Of a DNA stretch of 64,000 nucleotides, positions 1 to 8,211 are shown piece after piece. The stretch is from assembly GCA_031291115.1 (NCBI GenBank), contig JARLJQ010000003.1, forward strand, positions 186,001-250,000, written 5' to 3'. The position numbers and the translations under genes are program-made. Source of the DNA: Legionella sp. Its GTDB lineage: Bacteria > Pseudomonadota > Gammaproteobacteria > Legionellales > Legionellaceae. The notes under the pieces are model-generated. The model was given only the letters and a program-made list of their open reading frames with translations. It made no database searches and was not told the origin of the DNA. Position 1 is the first letter of the stretch; every line of letters begins with the position of its first letter.

Positions 1-1
1 T

Positions 2-499
2 GGTAAGGTGTACTATTCCACTGATGGAACAACTTGGACTGCAACTACAAACCCAGGTTCAGGTGCTGTGAATAGTCTTTTTATTACTTCTGCAAACGTC
101 CTCTACGTAGGCAGTAGTGATGGGACTATTTATTACTCTCTAAATAATGGCAGCAGTTGGAATTCAATTACTGGGCCAGAAGCAAGTAACTCCGTGCCGG
201 TGCACAATCTTTTTGTGGCTAATAACCAACTCTATGCCAATATCAGAAGAACTTCAGCGAACAGCACCTTACCGCCTGGAACCGTTGACTTTGAGTATAC
301 CTATACAAGCAATAGCCTGACGAATGCAAATCCTGTATGGACTCTTTTATCTCAAATAACCTACACCTTATTTGTAAATTCTGATGCGAGTGTTATTTAT
401 GCAGGAACACAGGATGGTTATGTATTCTCCTTAACAACAGGAGATGAACTGGGATTTATAACATACAGCCCAATCACAAGCTTATTTTTTCTGAGTTAA
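2..499 (+). CDS. Beta-propeller (BNR/sialidase-like repeat) protein, 5' end outside window
   Basis: The reading frame is open to the left edge, so only the C-terminal 165 or so residues are visible. They hold repeated short blocks of the kind YYSTDGTTW, YVGSSDGTIYYSLNNGSSW and YAGTQDGYVFSL, spaced 40-60 residues apart. This is the pattern of BNR/sialidase-like or YVTN-like beta-propeller blades. The frame ends 12 bases before the S53 peptidase gene, with a GGGAGA ribosome site between them, so the two are probably co-transcribed. Proteins of this type in Legionella are usually secreted, but the signal peptide, if any, is outside the window. The fold is inferred from the repeats; the function is not known. 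Confidence 0.7.
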   Translation, partial: GKVYYSTDGTTWTATTNPGSGAVNSLFITSANVLYVGSSDGTIYYSLNNGSSWNSITGPEASNSVPVHNLFVANNQLYANIRRTSANSTLPPGTVDFEYTYTSNSLTNANPVWTLLSQITYTLFVNSDASVIYAGTQDGYVFSLTTGDELGFITYSPITSLFFLS

Positions 500-511
500 G
501 GGAGATAACGG

Positions 512-2443
512 ATGTCCAAACATAAACTCTTATTGCCATTGGCTTTCATCGTAATGACTTCCTATGCCAATCAAACAGAGACTTTATTAAGTCTGCCAAG
601 TCCAGGCTTAAACTTACTAAATCAAGCGCATTTAATTAAACCAGTTGCCGCAAAGACCAAGTTGTCATTTATCGTATGGTTAAAATTACGCAATAAAGAG
701 GCACTGGATCAACTGGTACAAGAGGTTTATAACCCAAACAGTCCGCGCTATCAGCAATTTTTAACACCAGAACTTTATGAACAAAAATTTGCTCCGAGTA
801 AAGAAGCAGAAGAAAGAGTACGCAGCTTCTTTGTACAGCAAGGAATGCAGGCACAAGTGCTTAATCACAGGATTCAGGTAAGCGGAACTGCTGAGCAAAT
901 TAAACAAGCATTGCATGTACAGCTCAATTATTATCGTTATCAAAACGAGCGGGTTTATGCCAATTCAAGAGCACCACAATTAACTGCTGATCTGGCTCAA
1001 TATATTTCTGAAATTACTGGGCTTAATACCATTCCTCAGTTTCATGCTCATTTAATAAGCAGTTATGAAAATAAAGCCTCAACAGCGACACATGATTTAA
1101 ATTTTATCTGGAGTAATTTCCTACCTAGTGCGCTGCCGACGGATATTTCTTTACAAGGTTTTACTGGCGCCAATTTACAGAAAACCTATAACCTGAGTAA
1201 TATTCCTACTATTAATGGAGTACATATCAATGGTGCAGGACAAACCCTGGTGATTGTCGATAAGTGTGGTACTAACGGGCCGGCACACATTCTAAGTGAT
1301 GCGAATCAATATTTTACCAGCAATAGCATAACTCCTTTTAAGACCTCGGGACCTGCGAAGAATTTTTCAATAGTTAATGCGGATGGCACTCCATTTACAA
1401 CCTGTCCCAATGCCTCGGCTTTTAGTCGAGAAATTGTATTAGATATTGAGGCTTCTCATACCATTGCACCGGGTAATAATACCGTTCTGGTTTTAGGAAC
1501 GGATCAGCGCAGCACTTTAATTGGTACGATTAATACTCTAATACAAAATAATTACTCGATTGCAGGCTTTGCGAATGCCTATGTAATTTCTAATAGTTGG
1601 AGTAGTCCGGAGAGCTTTGATGCTGCACTTGAATCTACATTGCAGTTAGCTGCAGCCTCAGGAATTAGCGTGAATTTTTCTTCGGGTGATTGTGGTGATA
1701 ATACCTATACTAACTCCGGAAAATGCAATGGCACATGGCCTTCTGCTCCTACGGTTAATTATCCATCCAGTTCTGCTTATGTGACAGCGGTTGGTGCTAC
1801 GGCCTTATTTGTAGATAATAAGTACCGTTATGCCTTTGAAACCGTTTGGGGAACAGTGAGAAGCTTAGCTTATGATGGTGGCACGGGTGGTGGCATTAGC
1901 CAATTTTACGGACCAGTGTCCTGGCAGAGCTCCATAAGTAACTATACGGCTGGTGGCTATGGAGTCATTACTAATTTTGGAACGCGTCGTGCTTTACCTG
2001 ACGTGGCTATGTTAGGTGATCCACAGACCGGTTTATTGATTATCGCCAATGGTGCCCAAGTACAAGATGGTGGAACCAGCTTAGCTTGCCCTTTATTTTC
2101 AGCAACCTTGGTTTTAGTGAACCAGGCGCGCCACTTACTCAATAAAAGCACGCCCATTGGGCAAGCAGCACCTTATCTCTACCAGAAAAATAGTGTCTTA
2201 TTGGCGAGTAGAGCTATTAATCTAATTATCCCACCGGCACTTATTATTAGTGGTGCAACACCGCCACCGTCAGGCTTAATACAGAATACACCGGCTCCAG
2301 CATCCTCATTTACTATTAATAATGCGACTTTTGGCTGGGATTCATCCTTAACGGTCGAGCCTGAAAATCAATATTGGAATGATGCCGTTGGGGTGGGTTC
2401 GCCTAATATACCTAATTTTGTAATGACTATGGCGAATATGTAA
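512..2443 (+). CDS. S53 family peptidase (sedolisin / pro-kumamolisin type), secreted
   Basis: This is a 643-residue serine-carboxyl protease of the sedolisin family. A short signal peptide (residues 1-19) is followed by a pro-kumamolisin activation domain (about 45-180) and the catalytic domain (about 220-640). The family triad is visible: Glu307 and Asp311 in the ExxxD motif SREIVLD, and Ser523 in the motif GGTSLACP. The oxyanion Asp393 is in SSGDCG. The C-terminal GWDSSL...GVGSPN stretch resembles the family calcium site. The ribosome site GGGAGATAACGG precedes the ATG. Family members act at acidic pH, which would suit a protease working outside the cell or in an acid compartment; that role is an inference. 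The upstream propeller gene is its likely operon partner. Confidence 0.9.
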   Translation: MSKHKLLLPLAFIVMTSYANQTETLLSLPSPGLNLLNQAHLIKPVAAKTKLSFIVWLKLRNKEALDQLVQEVYNPNSPRYQQFLTPELYEQKFAPSKEAEERVRSFFVQQGMQAQVLNHRIQVSGTAEQIKQALHVQLNYYRYQNERVYANSRAPQLTADLAQYISEITGLNTIPQFHAHLISSYENKASTATHDLNFIWSNFLPSALPTDISLQGFTGANLQKTYNLSNIPTINGVHINGAGQTLVIVDKCGTNGPAHILSDANQYFTSNSITPFKTSGPAKNFSIVNADGTPFTTCPNASAFSREIVLDIEASHTIAPGNNTVLVLGTDQRSTLIGTINTLIQNNYSIAGFANAYVISNSWSSPESFDAALESTLQLAAASGISVNFSSGDCGDNTYTNSGKCNGTWPSAPTVNYPSSSAYVTAVGATALFVDNKYRYAFETVWGTVRSLAYDGGTGGGISQFYGPVSWQSSISNYTAGGYGVITNFGTRRALPDVAMLGDPQTGLLIIANGAQVQDGGTSLACPLFSATLVLVNQARHLLNKSTPIGQAAPYLYQKNSVLLASRAINLIIPPALIISGATPPPSGLIQNTPAPASSFTINNATFGWDSSLTVEPENQYWNDAVGVGSPNIPNFVMTMANM

Positions 2444-2491
2444 ATGACGTAGATCGTAGATACTACCTTTAAAGACAGTATCTACGAAATC

Positions 2492-3466
2492 TTAAATCCG
2501 AGTCAGTAACTCTTGTCTTGTTTGCTCATCAACAAACGCTGAGTTGATTGCCATCCGGGTAATATCGTTCATCGTTTCATCAGTATAAGCATATGCTTTT
2601 TGCACCCGTTCATACTCTTGCTCTAAAGTAGTACTCATAAACGGCGGATCATCAGAGCTGATGCTGACGGTGATTCCTGCTTCGTAAAATTTAGGGAAGG
2701 GATGCTCTGCCATATTTTTAAATAAACCAAGGAAGATATTACTGCTTGGACAAATCTCTAAAGCAATGCCTTTATCTTTCACCATGGCCATAGTTTCTGG
2801 AGAATAAATAGAATTAACACCATGCCCAATACGGCGAATGGGAAGGTGTTCCATGGCCTCAACCATCCCGCTTGCAGGAGCGAATTCACCCGCATGTACC
2901 GTACATTCTAAACCCGCATCCGCAGCGATTGCATAAGCTCTGGTAAATAATTTCGGGGGGAAATTCGCCTCATCGCCACCTAAGCCAAAACCAGTCACGC
3001 AAGGAAAACGGTCTACATGAGCTTGTTGGGCGACACGTTCAGCAGCTTTGGCACCAAAATGACGCACTGCCGTGATGAGAATACGTCCTACAATATTGAA
3101 TTGTGCTTTTGCATCATCAATAGCGTGTTGAATAGCCTTTAAATGCTCTGCAGAGGGGATGCCACTGGATTGTTCTGCATGATCAGGTGAATACATCATT
3201 TCCACATAAATCGCGCCTTCTGCAGCACGTGCTTTTAGGTAATCAAAGGTAATGTCATAATAATCTAGTGGTACTTTAATCAGCGCAGCAAGTGTGTCAT
3301 AGACTTTTAGAAAATCGAGAAAATCCTTAGATAAATAACTGTGTCCATCAGGAGCAACCAATCCTTCTGGTAGGATTAATTTATTGCGTTGCGCCAGCTT
3401 TGCTGCCAATTGAGGGGTTATGGTCCCTTCTAAATGCACGTGCAATTCGGCTTTTTTTAAACTCAT
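2492..3466 (-). CDS. add: Adenosine deaminase (cytoplasmic)
   Basis: This 324-residue protein belongs to the metal-dependent adenosine/adenine deaminase family, which hydrolyses adenosine to inosine and ammonia for purine salvage. The zinc ligands are visible: H9 and H11 in HVHLEG, H191 in VHAGEF, the GHG histidine near 215, and the aspartates of SSDDPP near residue 270. No signal peptide is present, so it should act in the cytoplasm. Family members include adenine deaminases with nearly the same motifs, so the exact base specificity cannot be settled from sequence alone. A second, secreted relative lies at 44772-46253. The gene is transcribed convergently with the S53 peptidase. Confidence 0.87.
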   Translation of the reverse strand: MSLKKAELHVHLEGTITPQLAAKLAQRNKLILPEGLVAPDGHSYLSKDFLDFLKVYDTLAALIKVPLDYYDITFDYLKARAAEGAIYVEMMYSPDHAEQSSGIPSAEHLKAIQHAIDDAKAQFNIVGRILITAVRHFGAKAAERVAQQAHVDRFPCVTGFGLGGDEANFPPKLFTRAYAIAADAGLECTVHAGEFAPASGMVEAMEHLPIRRIGHGVNSIYSPETMAMVKDKGIALEICPSSNIFLGLFKNMAEHPFPKFYEAGITVSISSDDPPFMSTTLEQEYERVQKAYAYTDETMNDITRMAINSAFVDEQTRQELLTRI

Positions 3467-3568
3467 AGTGCAGTCCTTCGCTTTCTTTAAAGAAGGTTAA
3501 TGGTAACTTAGATAAAAAAGTTATAAAATACCCGGTCTAAGTGAGAAGTTATTTATTTTGGAATAATT

Positions 3569-3754
3569 ATGAATACAACTGATATAGACAAATCTTACGT
3601 AAGTCCTTATGACAAATTTTTATTTGAATTTGATGCAACGCATAGCAAATCAGAGTCACAAATCAAAGAAATTAAAAAAAATGGCCGTATTGCAGAAATG
3701 CGTGATAATAAAGAATACAAAGAGACAGGAAGCGAAATCTGGAAAGAGTTTTAG
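3569..3754 (+). CDS. Small conserved protein (CBU_0585-like)
   Basis: This 61-residue hydrophilic, lysine- and glutamate-rich protein starts MNTTDIDKSYVSPYDKFL and has no signal peptide or membrane segment. It resembles, from memory, a short protein conserved in Legionella and Coxiella and annotated as the CBU_0585 family; that link was not tested. A predicted helix covers the middle part (about residues 27-50). The start has a modest upstream A-rich ribosome site. Function is not known. It stands alone between the divergent add gene and a dioxygenase remnant. Confidence 0.6.
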   Translation: MNTTDIDKSYVSPYDKFLFEFDATHSKSESQIKEIKKNGRIAEMRDNKEYKETGSEIWKEF

Positions 3755-3766
3755 TAGTCTTTATGG

Positions 3767-4039
3767 CTATCGAATGGCCTTATTAATCTGCTCTGAGTCT
3801 TGTTTGGCGATGGGTTCTCCATCGCCATAAAAAGCAATATACGGGAAAAATGTCTTGCGCAGCATCAAAAAGCGTGTGAGAGGATTTTTTATAAAAAGGT
3901 TGATGGTTTGTGTTCTGCCATTGCAATAATAATTATTATGATCGCTTTGATTGAACCAGACTATTTTGTGAGTCACGGGATGAGGGCGAATTGCCGGAAG
4001 TATTCGTTCAGTAATTAAGCCATTATTTTTTAAGGTGAA
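3767..4039 (-). pseudogene. Remnant of a TauD/TfdA-type Fe(II)/2-oxoglutarate dioxygenase
   Basis: The minus strand is open for 90 codons between two stops. It carries two hallmarks of the TauD/TfdA family in the correct order: HPVTHKIVWFNQ (family: HPxTGExxWFNQ) near codons 18-29 and YGDGEPI (family: YGDGxPI) near codon 70. Intact relatives are about 320-350 residues. The N-terminal part with the HxD iron ligands and the C-terminal part with the last iron-binding histidine are both missing, and no start codon with a ribosome site is present. It therefore looks like an internal fragment left by decay. The region 3755-4160 holds nothing else convincing apart from a short hairpin at 3806-3826. 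Confidence 0.6.
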
Positions 4040-4160
4040 TTAAAGGTTCTGATTGTTCTTATACGGACATGTGCCAAATTTGATGGGACTATTAATGTTT
4101 GTCTCAGGTGCAGTTGAAAGAAGCGGCTCTAATGAGCGCCTCTTCAACGACGAGAAGTTT

Positions 4161-5414
4161 TTACCCCATAAAGAAATTTAATAACTTATAAGATAAAATA
4201 GTTAAAATCGATGCAGCCGGTAAAGTCAGAATCCAGGACATAAAAATGTTACGGATAACGATAAGATTTAACGCACCAATACCTCTTGCCAAACCAACCC
4301 CTAGTACTGCGCCAACCAGAGTTTGCGTTGCAGATACTGGAATTCCTGTGCTGGTTGCCACGACCACCGTGGTTGCTGCAGAAAGAGTTGCTGCAAAAGC
4401 ACGACTGGGTGTTAATGCAGTAATGGCACTGCCGACCGTTTCAATTACTTTTCGACCATACATCAACAGACCAGTAACAACGCCCACGCACCCTAGTAAA
4501 ATAATCCATGCGGGGTAGTTATTGGGATCAAAGGTTTGATGTGAGTGCATGACCAGACTGTGAATAAGCGTTAAAGGACCAACGGCTAGAGCAACGTCGT
4601 TTGAACCGTGGGCAAAAGCCATAGCGCAAGCCGTCATTGCCATCAGTACGGCAAAATATTTTTCCACATGAATAAAACGCTCTCTGCGTCTGATTCTTGG
4701 GTGTTCAGGAAGGCGTCTGATAAAAATCATGCCAATAATAGTAATGATAATACTGGTAGCCAGAGTGACCACTAAATTTTGTTTGAAATTCAAATGAATA
4801 TCAAAATGGCTCAAGCCTTTAAATACCGTGATAAACGATAAGATACACCCTACTAAAAAGAGGTAAATAGGGATATAAATCTTGGCCTTAGCCAGTGGGT
4901 TACTCTTCACAAAAATGGTTTGCTGAATACTGATAAACAGTAGGTAAGCCGTAATCCCAGAAATCATGGGGGAGGTGATCCAACTGATGGCAATACGTCC
5001 CACTTGATCCCAGTGCACCGCATCAGGGCCAAGTACTACCGCACCAAAGCCAACCATGGAGCCGACTAAAGCATTGGTAATGGATACTGGAACACCAATA
5101 TAACTGGCGAGGTTCATCCAAATGGTACACGCCAATAAAACACCGAGCATGCCCTTAATCATAACTAAAGGTTGTTCGGATAATTGACTGGTATTAATGA
5201 TCCCATCACGCATGGTTTCAGTAACCTCGTTGCCGCCTAAAAAGGCACCAGCAAATTCGAAAACAATAGCAATAATCATTGCTTGTTTCACGGTTACCGC
5301 TTTTGAACCCATCGTAGTACTCATGACGTTGGCCAAATCGTTAGCACCAACACCCCAAGTCATTAAGAAACAAAGAACAATAGCTATAGAAAGATAAAGA
5401 ATTGAAGAATCCAT
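4161..5414 (-). CDS. pit: PiT-family inorganic phosphate transporter
   Basis: This 417-residue membrane protein carries the duplicated PiT signature: GANDLANVMST near residues 23-33 and GSNDVALAVGP near 270-280. About ten hydrophobic segments are visible, with a cytoplasmic charged loop around 230-245 (RRLPEHPRIRRRERF). It is expected to carry phosphate with a cation across the inner membrane. The DUF47 gene lies 9 bases upstream on the same strand; this pairing is typical of PiT transporters with a PhoU-like partner. Substrate is inferred from the family; some relatives carry sulfate. Confidence 0.93.
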   Translation of the reverse strand: MDSSILYLSIAIVLCFLMTWGVGANDLANVMSTTMGSKAVTVKQAMIIAIVFEFAGAFLGGNEVTETMRDGIINTSQLSEQPLVMIKGMLGVLLACTIWMNLASYIGVPVSITNALVGSMVGFGAVVLGPDAVHWDQVGRIAISWITSPMISGITAYLLFISIQQTIFVKSNPLAKAKIYIPIYLFLVGCILSFITVFKGLSHFDIHLNFKQNLVVTLATSIIITIIGMIFIRRLPEHPRIRRRERFIHVEKYFAVLMAMTACAMAFAHGSNDVALAVGPLTLIHSLVMHSHQTFDPNNYPAWIILLGCVGVVTGLLMYGRKVIETVGSAITALTPSRAFAATLSAATTVVVATSTGIPVSATQTLVGAVLGVGLARGIGALNLIVIRNIFMSWILTLPAASILTILSYKLLNFFMG

Positions 5415-5423
5415 AAGAATTTA

Positions 5424-6095
5424 TTACCGAGCGATTAAAATTTGTAGTCGACTGCCCACAGTTTGGGCGTAATCGGCCAAGTCATCGATCCATTGGACCA
5501 ACTTATAGAGGAAAATCGTGTCTATTGCAGACAGATCTTTTTCGATCTCAAAAATACGGTGTCTGATATCGGCTAATAATTCATCACTGTCATGCTCAAT
5601 ATCATAGAGGGTCATAATCATTTCTTCGACGATTTTAACTTCAGAACCTCTGAAACCCGTTTCGAGTAGCTCATCCAATTCATTAATTGCTTTACATGCT
5701 TGTTTGGAAGCATCCAGACAGCGATTAAGGAATGGCATAAAAATAGGGGTGATTGCCTCAGGAATAGTCATTTGTCTGCTGATAATAATTACAGCAATGT
5801 CTTCGGCTTTGTTGGCGATGCGATCTTGAGCGCTAAGTAATTCCAGCAAATCAGTTCGCGAAACAGGTAAAAATAGTCCTGTTGGCAAATGAAGGCGCAG
5901 ATCACGTTTAATCAGGTCCGCTTCTTTTTCGAGAGCAATTATTTTATCTTTAATATTATTGGCAGTTTGCCAATCTTTTTTTAATACCGCTTCAAAAAAT
6001 GGATAGAGTTGTTTGGCACACTGATGCACTTTGCGCATGTGTTGTTCTATTGGCCTAATTGGTGAAGGCCCAAACATGTTAAATATGCTACCCAT
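5424..6095 (-). CDS. DUF47 family PhoU-like regulator of the phosphate transporter
   Basis: This 223-residue all-helical, acidic protein belongs to the DUF47 (TIGR00153, PhoU-like) family. It has the family opening MGSIFNMFGPSP and the central SRTDLLELLSAQDRIANKAEDIA block near residues 78-100, with repeated acidic helices (E/D-rich positions typical of PhoU metal sites). No membrane segment is present. It lies 9 bases upstream of pit on the same strand, so the two form an operon. The family is thought to modulate the adjoining PiT transporter; direct evidence for this member is absent. Confidence 0.9.
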   Translation of the reverse strand: MGSIFNMFGPSPIRPIEQHMRKVHQCAKQLYPFFEAVLKKDWQTANNIKDKIIALEKEADLIKRDLRLHLPTGLFLPVSRTDLLELLSAQDRIANKAEDIAVIIISRQMTIPEAITPIFMPFLNRCLDASKQACKAINELDELLETGFRGSEVKIVEEMIMTLYDIEHDSDELLADIRHRIFEIEKDLSAIDTIFLYKLVQWIDDLADYAQTVGSRLQILIAR

Positions 6096-6420
6096 GGTTA
6101 TCTCTTAAGCAGATTTTGTTGAAGTATACCCAAACTTTTGTCGGAACAAAACCATTGATTTTCAATATCGGTGCTACAATTGAAAATATTAGGAGTTTTT
6201 GATGTGTATTTAGCACTCATAAAAGGCTTATTACTATTAAATTAACGTGAGTTCTGGATATGGGAGTCATTAGAGCCTGTCGCTACCGTTCTCCTCAGCA
6301 CGAACGGTTTTGTGATAGGAGGTAGATCTTGTGGGTTCCTTATCCAGAATAGGCGTTAACTTAATGGCTGTGGGATGACGGAGAAGACTGTAGTCAATCA
6401 CAATTACAAGGAGTTTTTGA
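6096..6420. other. 325-bp intergenic region with a family C repeat
   Basis: The divergent gap between the DUF47 gene (minus strand) and the 6421 gene (plus strand) should hold both promoters. About 120 bp of it (6241-6360) is a family C repeat. The last 60 bases before 6421 are unique and carry the ribosome site AAGGAG seven bases before the ATG. No RNA gene was recognised. Confidence 0.6.
6241..6360. repeat. Family C repeat, copy 1 (MITE-like)
   Basis: The left end reads TTAACGTGAGTTCTGGATA and the right end, on the other strand, GTTAACGCCTATTCTGGATA, giving terminal inverted repeats with a few mismatches. The core carries CTCCTCAGCACGAACGG (about 6290-6306), which recurs twice, in both orientations, at 50045-50154. 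The unit is about 120 bp and carries no gene. A non-autonomous mobile element is the simplest reading. Confidence 0.6.
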
Positions 6421-7155
6421 ATGAAGCGATTATGGCTTGTTGGTTTGTTGTTTTTGGCCTCGAATGTATTTGCGGATAATATCGCGAAAGTAATTAATTT
6501 GCAGTACATCCCCGCTGAAAAAGTGGTCAAGCTCATGTTGCCGATGCTTAAATCTGGAGAGCGAATTAGCGGCACAGGACAAACGCTACTTGTTAATGTT
6601 GAACCACAAACAATGACGCAAATCAGAACTTTATTGCATCAAATTGATGTGGCTCCCGTTACCTTTAATGTCTCTATTTACCAAGGCGATGCGCAATGGC
6701 TTAGCAGACAAAATAATAATTCAGTTACTTACAGCACGCAATCCAGAGCACAACAAGTACGTAGTCAGTCAGTACGAGTTATGAGTGGAGAGTCTGCTTT
6801 TGTTGATACAAATCAAGAAGTACCAATAGTTACTTCCGTTAGTGCCGGTTTTTATCCTGGAATTTCTTATCAGCAACATCAAGTTAAAAATGGCATCTTA
6901 GTCCGGCCTGTTTTACGTGGTTCACAGGTACAGCTCAGTGTGCGCCGTATTCGAGAGCAAATAGCTCCAGCAGGTGGGCAACAATTTGATAATCAAAACG
7001 TAGATACAACGCTTATGGTTCCATTAAATCAATGGGTTGCTTTGGGTAGTCCAGAAAGTGCTGAGCCAGTGGACAACTCTTCAACCTCCTACAGTGCGGG
7101 TAGAACCTTTGCCGTGCAATCGACCTTATACGTTAAAGTTTCGGTTGTGCGCTAA
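6421..7155 (+). CDS. Secreted protein with secretin N-domain-like region
   Basis: A clear signal peptide (residues 1-19, ending VFA) is followed by a segment IAKVINLQYIPAEKVVKLM and LLVNVEPQTMTQIRTLLHQID (about 20-80). This has the beta-alpha-beta layout of the short N-terminal domain of secretins (N1/NolW-like). The remaining 160 residues are beta-rich and polar and contain no secretin pore domain. At 244 residues it is far too short to be a secretin. No pilus or type II secretion genes are next to it. It may be an orphan periplasmic or outer-membrane accessory protein; the function is not known. Confidence 0.7.
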   Translation: MKRLWLVGLLFLASNVFADNIAKVINLQYIPAEKVVKLMLPMLKSGERISGTGQTLLVNVEPQTMTQIRTLLHQIDVAPVTFNVSIYQGDAQWLSRQNNNSVTYSTQSRAQQVRSQSVRVMSGESAFVDTNQEVPIVTSVSAGFYPGISYQQHQVKNGILVRPVLRGSQVQLSVRRIREQIAPAGGQQFDNQNVDTTLMVPLNQWVALGSPESAEPVDNSSTSYSAGRTFAVQSTLYVKVSVVR

Positions 7156-7220
7156 AAATAAACAATCTGTTTATGGTATATAATAAGTAGAATGAGTCAC
7201 TATTTTAATAGGGAGGTCGA

Positions 7221-7784
7221 ATGGCATTTACAAACTCCTTAGCCAATCATTTGCTGATAGCGATGCCTTCATTAAATGATCCTAATTTTGAAAAGACAGT
7301 AATTTACGTGTGCGAGCACCGTGAAGAAGGTGCTGTGGGTTTAATTATTAATCGCCCTATGCAATTTTCTTTGTCTATTGTGTTTGAACAATTAGAAATT
7401 GAGCCTATTCGTGTAGAGCAAAACAGCATGCCTTTAATGTTTGGTGGCCCTGTGCAACCTGAGCGAGGTTTTGTAGTTCATAAGGATTTGGGCGAATGGC
7501 GTTCCAGTTTGTTTTTGCAAGAAGAGGTGACGGTAACTACCTCAAATGATATTATCCGCGCTATTGCCGTTGATAAAGGCCCTAAAGATGTTTTAGTGGC
7601 TCTGGGTTACACCGGCTGGGTAGAGCATCAGTTAGAGAAAGAAATTATGGATAATATGTGGCTGGTTTGCCCTTATAATTCAGAAATTATTTATGATGTT
7701 CCCTTTAAAGAGCGTTGGGAATACGCAGGATTAACTTTAGGTATCAAAATGAATCAACTTAGTGCTAGTGCCGGACATGCCTGA
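7221..7784 (+). CDS. algH: YqgE/AlgH family protein
   Basis: This 187-residue soluble protein matches the DUF179 family: it opens LANHLLIAMPSLNDPNFEKTV and has GAVGLIINRPM (about residues 34-44) and FGGPVQPERGFVVH (about 75-88). The molecular role of the family is uncertain; in Pseudomonas AlgH was linked to alginate regulation. A good ribosome site (GGGAGG) lies upstream of the ATG. The gene overlaps the start of ruvX and is followed by pyrB, an order seen in many gammaproteobacteria. Confidence 0.93.
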   Translation: MAFTNSLANHLLIAMPSLNDPNFEKTVIYVCEHREEGAVGLIINRPMQFSLSIVFEQLEIEPIRVEQNSMPLMFGGPVQPERGFVVHKDLGEWRSSLFLQEEVTVTTSNDIIRAIAVDKGPKDVLVALGYTGWVEHQLEKEIMDNMWLVCPYNSEIIYDVPFKERWEYAGLTLGIKMNQLSASAGHA

Positions 7785-8196
7785 TGGTGTTTATATAGGT
7801 TTTGATTTTGGCTATAAGCGCATTGGAGTTGCCGTTGGGCAGCGATTGACCTGCAGCGCAACTCCTTTACCAACTATTAATGCTCAAGCAGGAACTCCTG
7901 ATTGGAATGTGGTTGCAAAAATAATTGCTCAATGGATTCCACAGGCATTAATTGTGGGTGTTCCTACGTGTATTGATGGGCGTGACTTGTATACAACAGG
8001 TGCTGCGCGTCGTTTTGCTAAAGAATTGCGTAAGCGTTTTCCTTTACCAGTTCATTTAGTGGATGAGCGGCTCACAACAGTTGAGGCGCGTGGGCAATTA
8101 TTTGCTCAGGGCGGTTATCGCAAAATTAAAAAAACTGAGGTAGATGGTATCGCTGCCTGTGTTATACTTGAGCAGTGGCTGCAATATCCTGAATGA
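7777..8196 (+). CDS. ruvX: RuvX/YqgF family RNase H-fold nuclease
   Basis: This protein of 139 residues belongs to the YqgF family, which has an RNase H fold and is linked to 16S rRNA 5' processing and Holliday junction resolution. Expected acidic residues are visible: Asp in GFDFGYKRIGVAV, Glu in VDERLTTVEA and Asp in EVDGIAACVILE. A GTG 15 bases upstream also opens the frame, but the ATG at 7777 gives the normal family length. It overlaps the algH stop by 8 bases, which suggests translational coupling. Confidence 0.92.
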   Translation: MPDGVYIGFDFGYKRIGVAVGQRLTCSATPLPTINAQAGTPDWNVVAKIIAQWIPQALIVGVPTCIDGRDLYTTGAARRFAKELRKRFPLPVHLVDERLTTVEARGQLFAQGGYRKIKKTEVDGIAACVILEQWLQYPE

Positions 8197-8211
8197 GGTT
8201 GAATACTCTTT

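Noticed and set aside
3767..3976. Intact small gene on the minus strand of the dioxygenase region
   Set aside because: The GTG that opens this frame falls inside the HPVTHKIVWF family motif and has no ribosome site, so it is part of a decayed larger gene.
4246..4518. 90-residue open frame on the plus strand inside the phosphate transporter gene
   Set aside because: It is the antisense shadow of the well-conserved PiT coding sequence, with no ribosome site or family resemblance.
6270..6575. 101-residue minus-strand frame over the family C repeat
   Set aside because: It covers repeat DNA and the antisense of the secreted 6421 gene; no ribosome site and no similarity.
6421..7155. Type II secretion or pilus secretin
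   Set aside because: The protein has only an N-domain-like region and lacks the secretin pore domain; no pilus or T2SS genes are adjacent.
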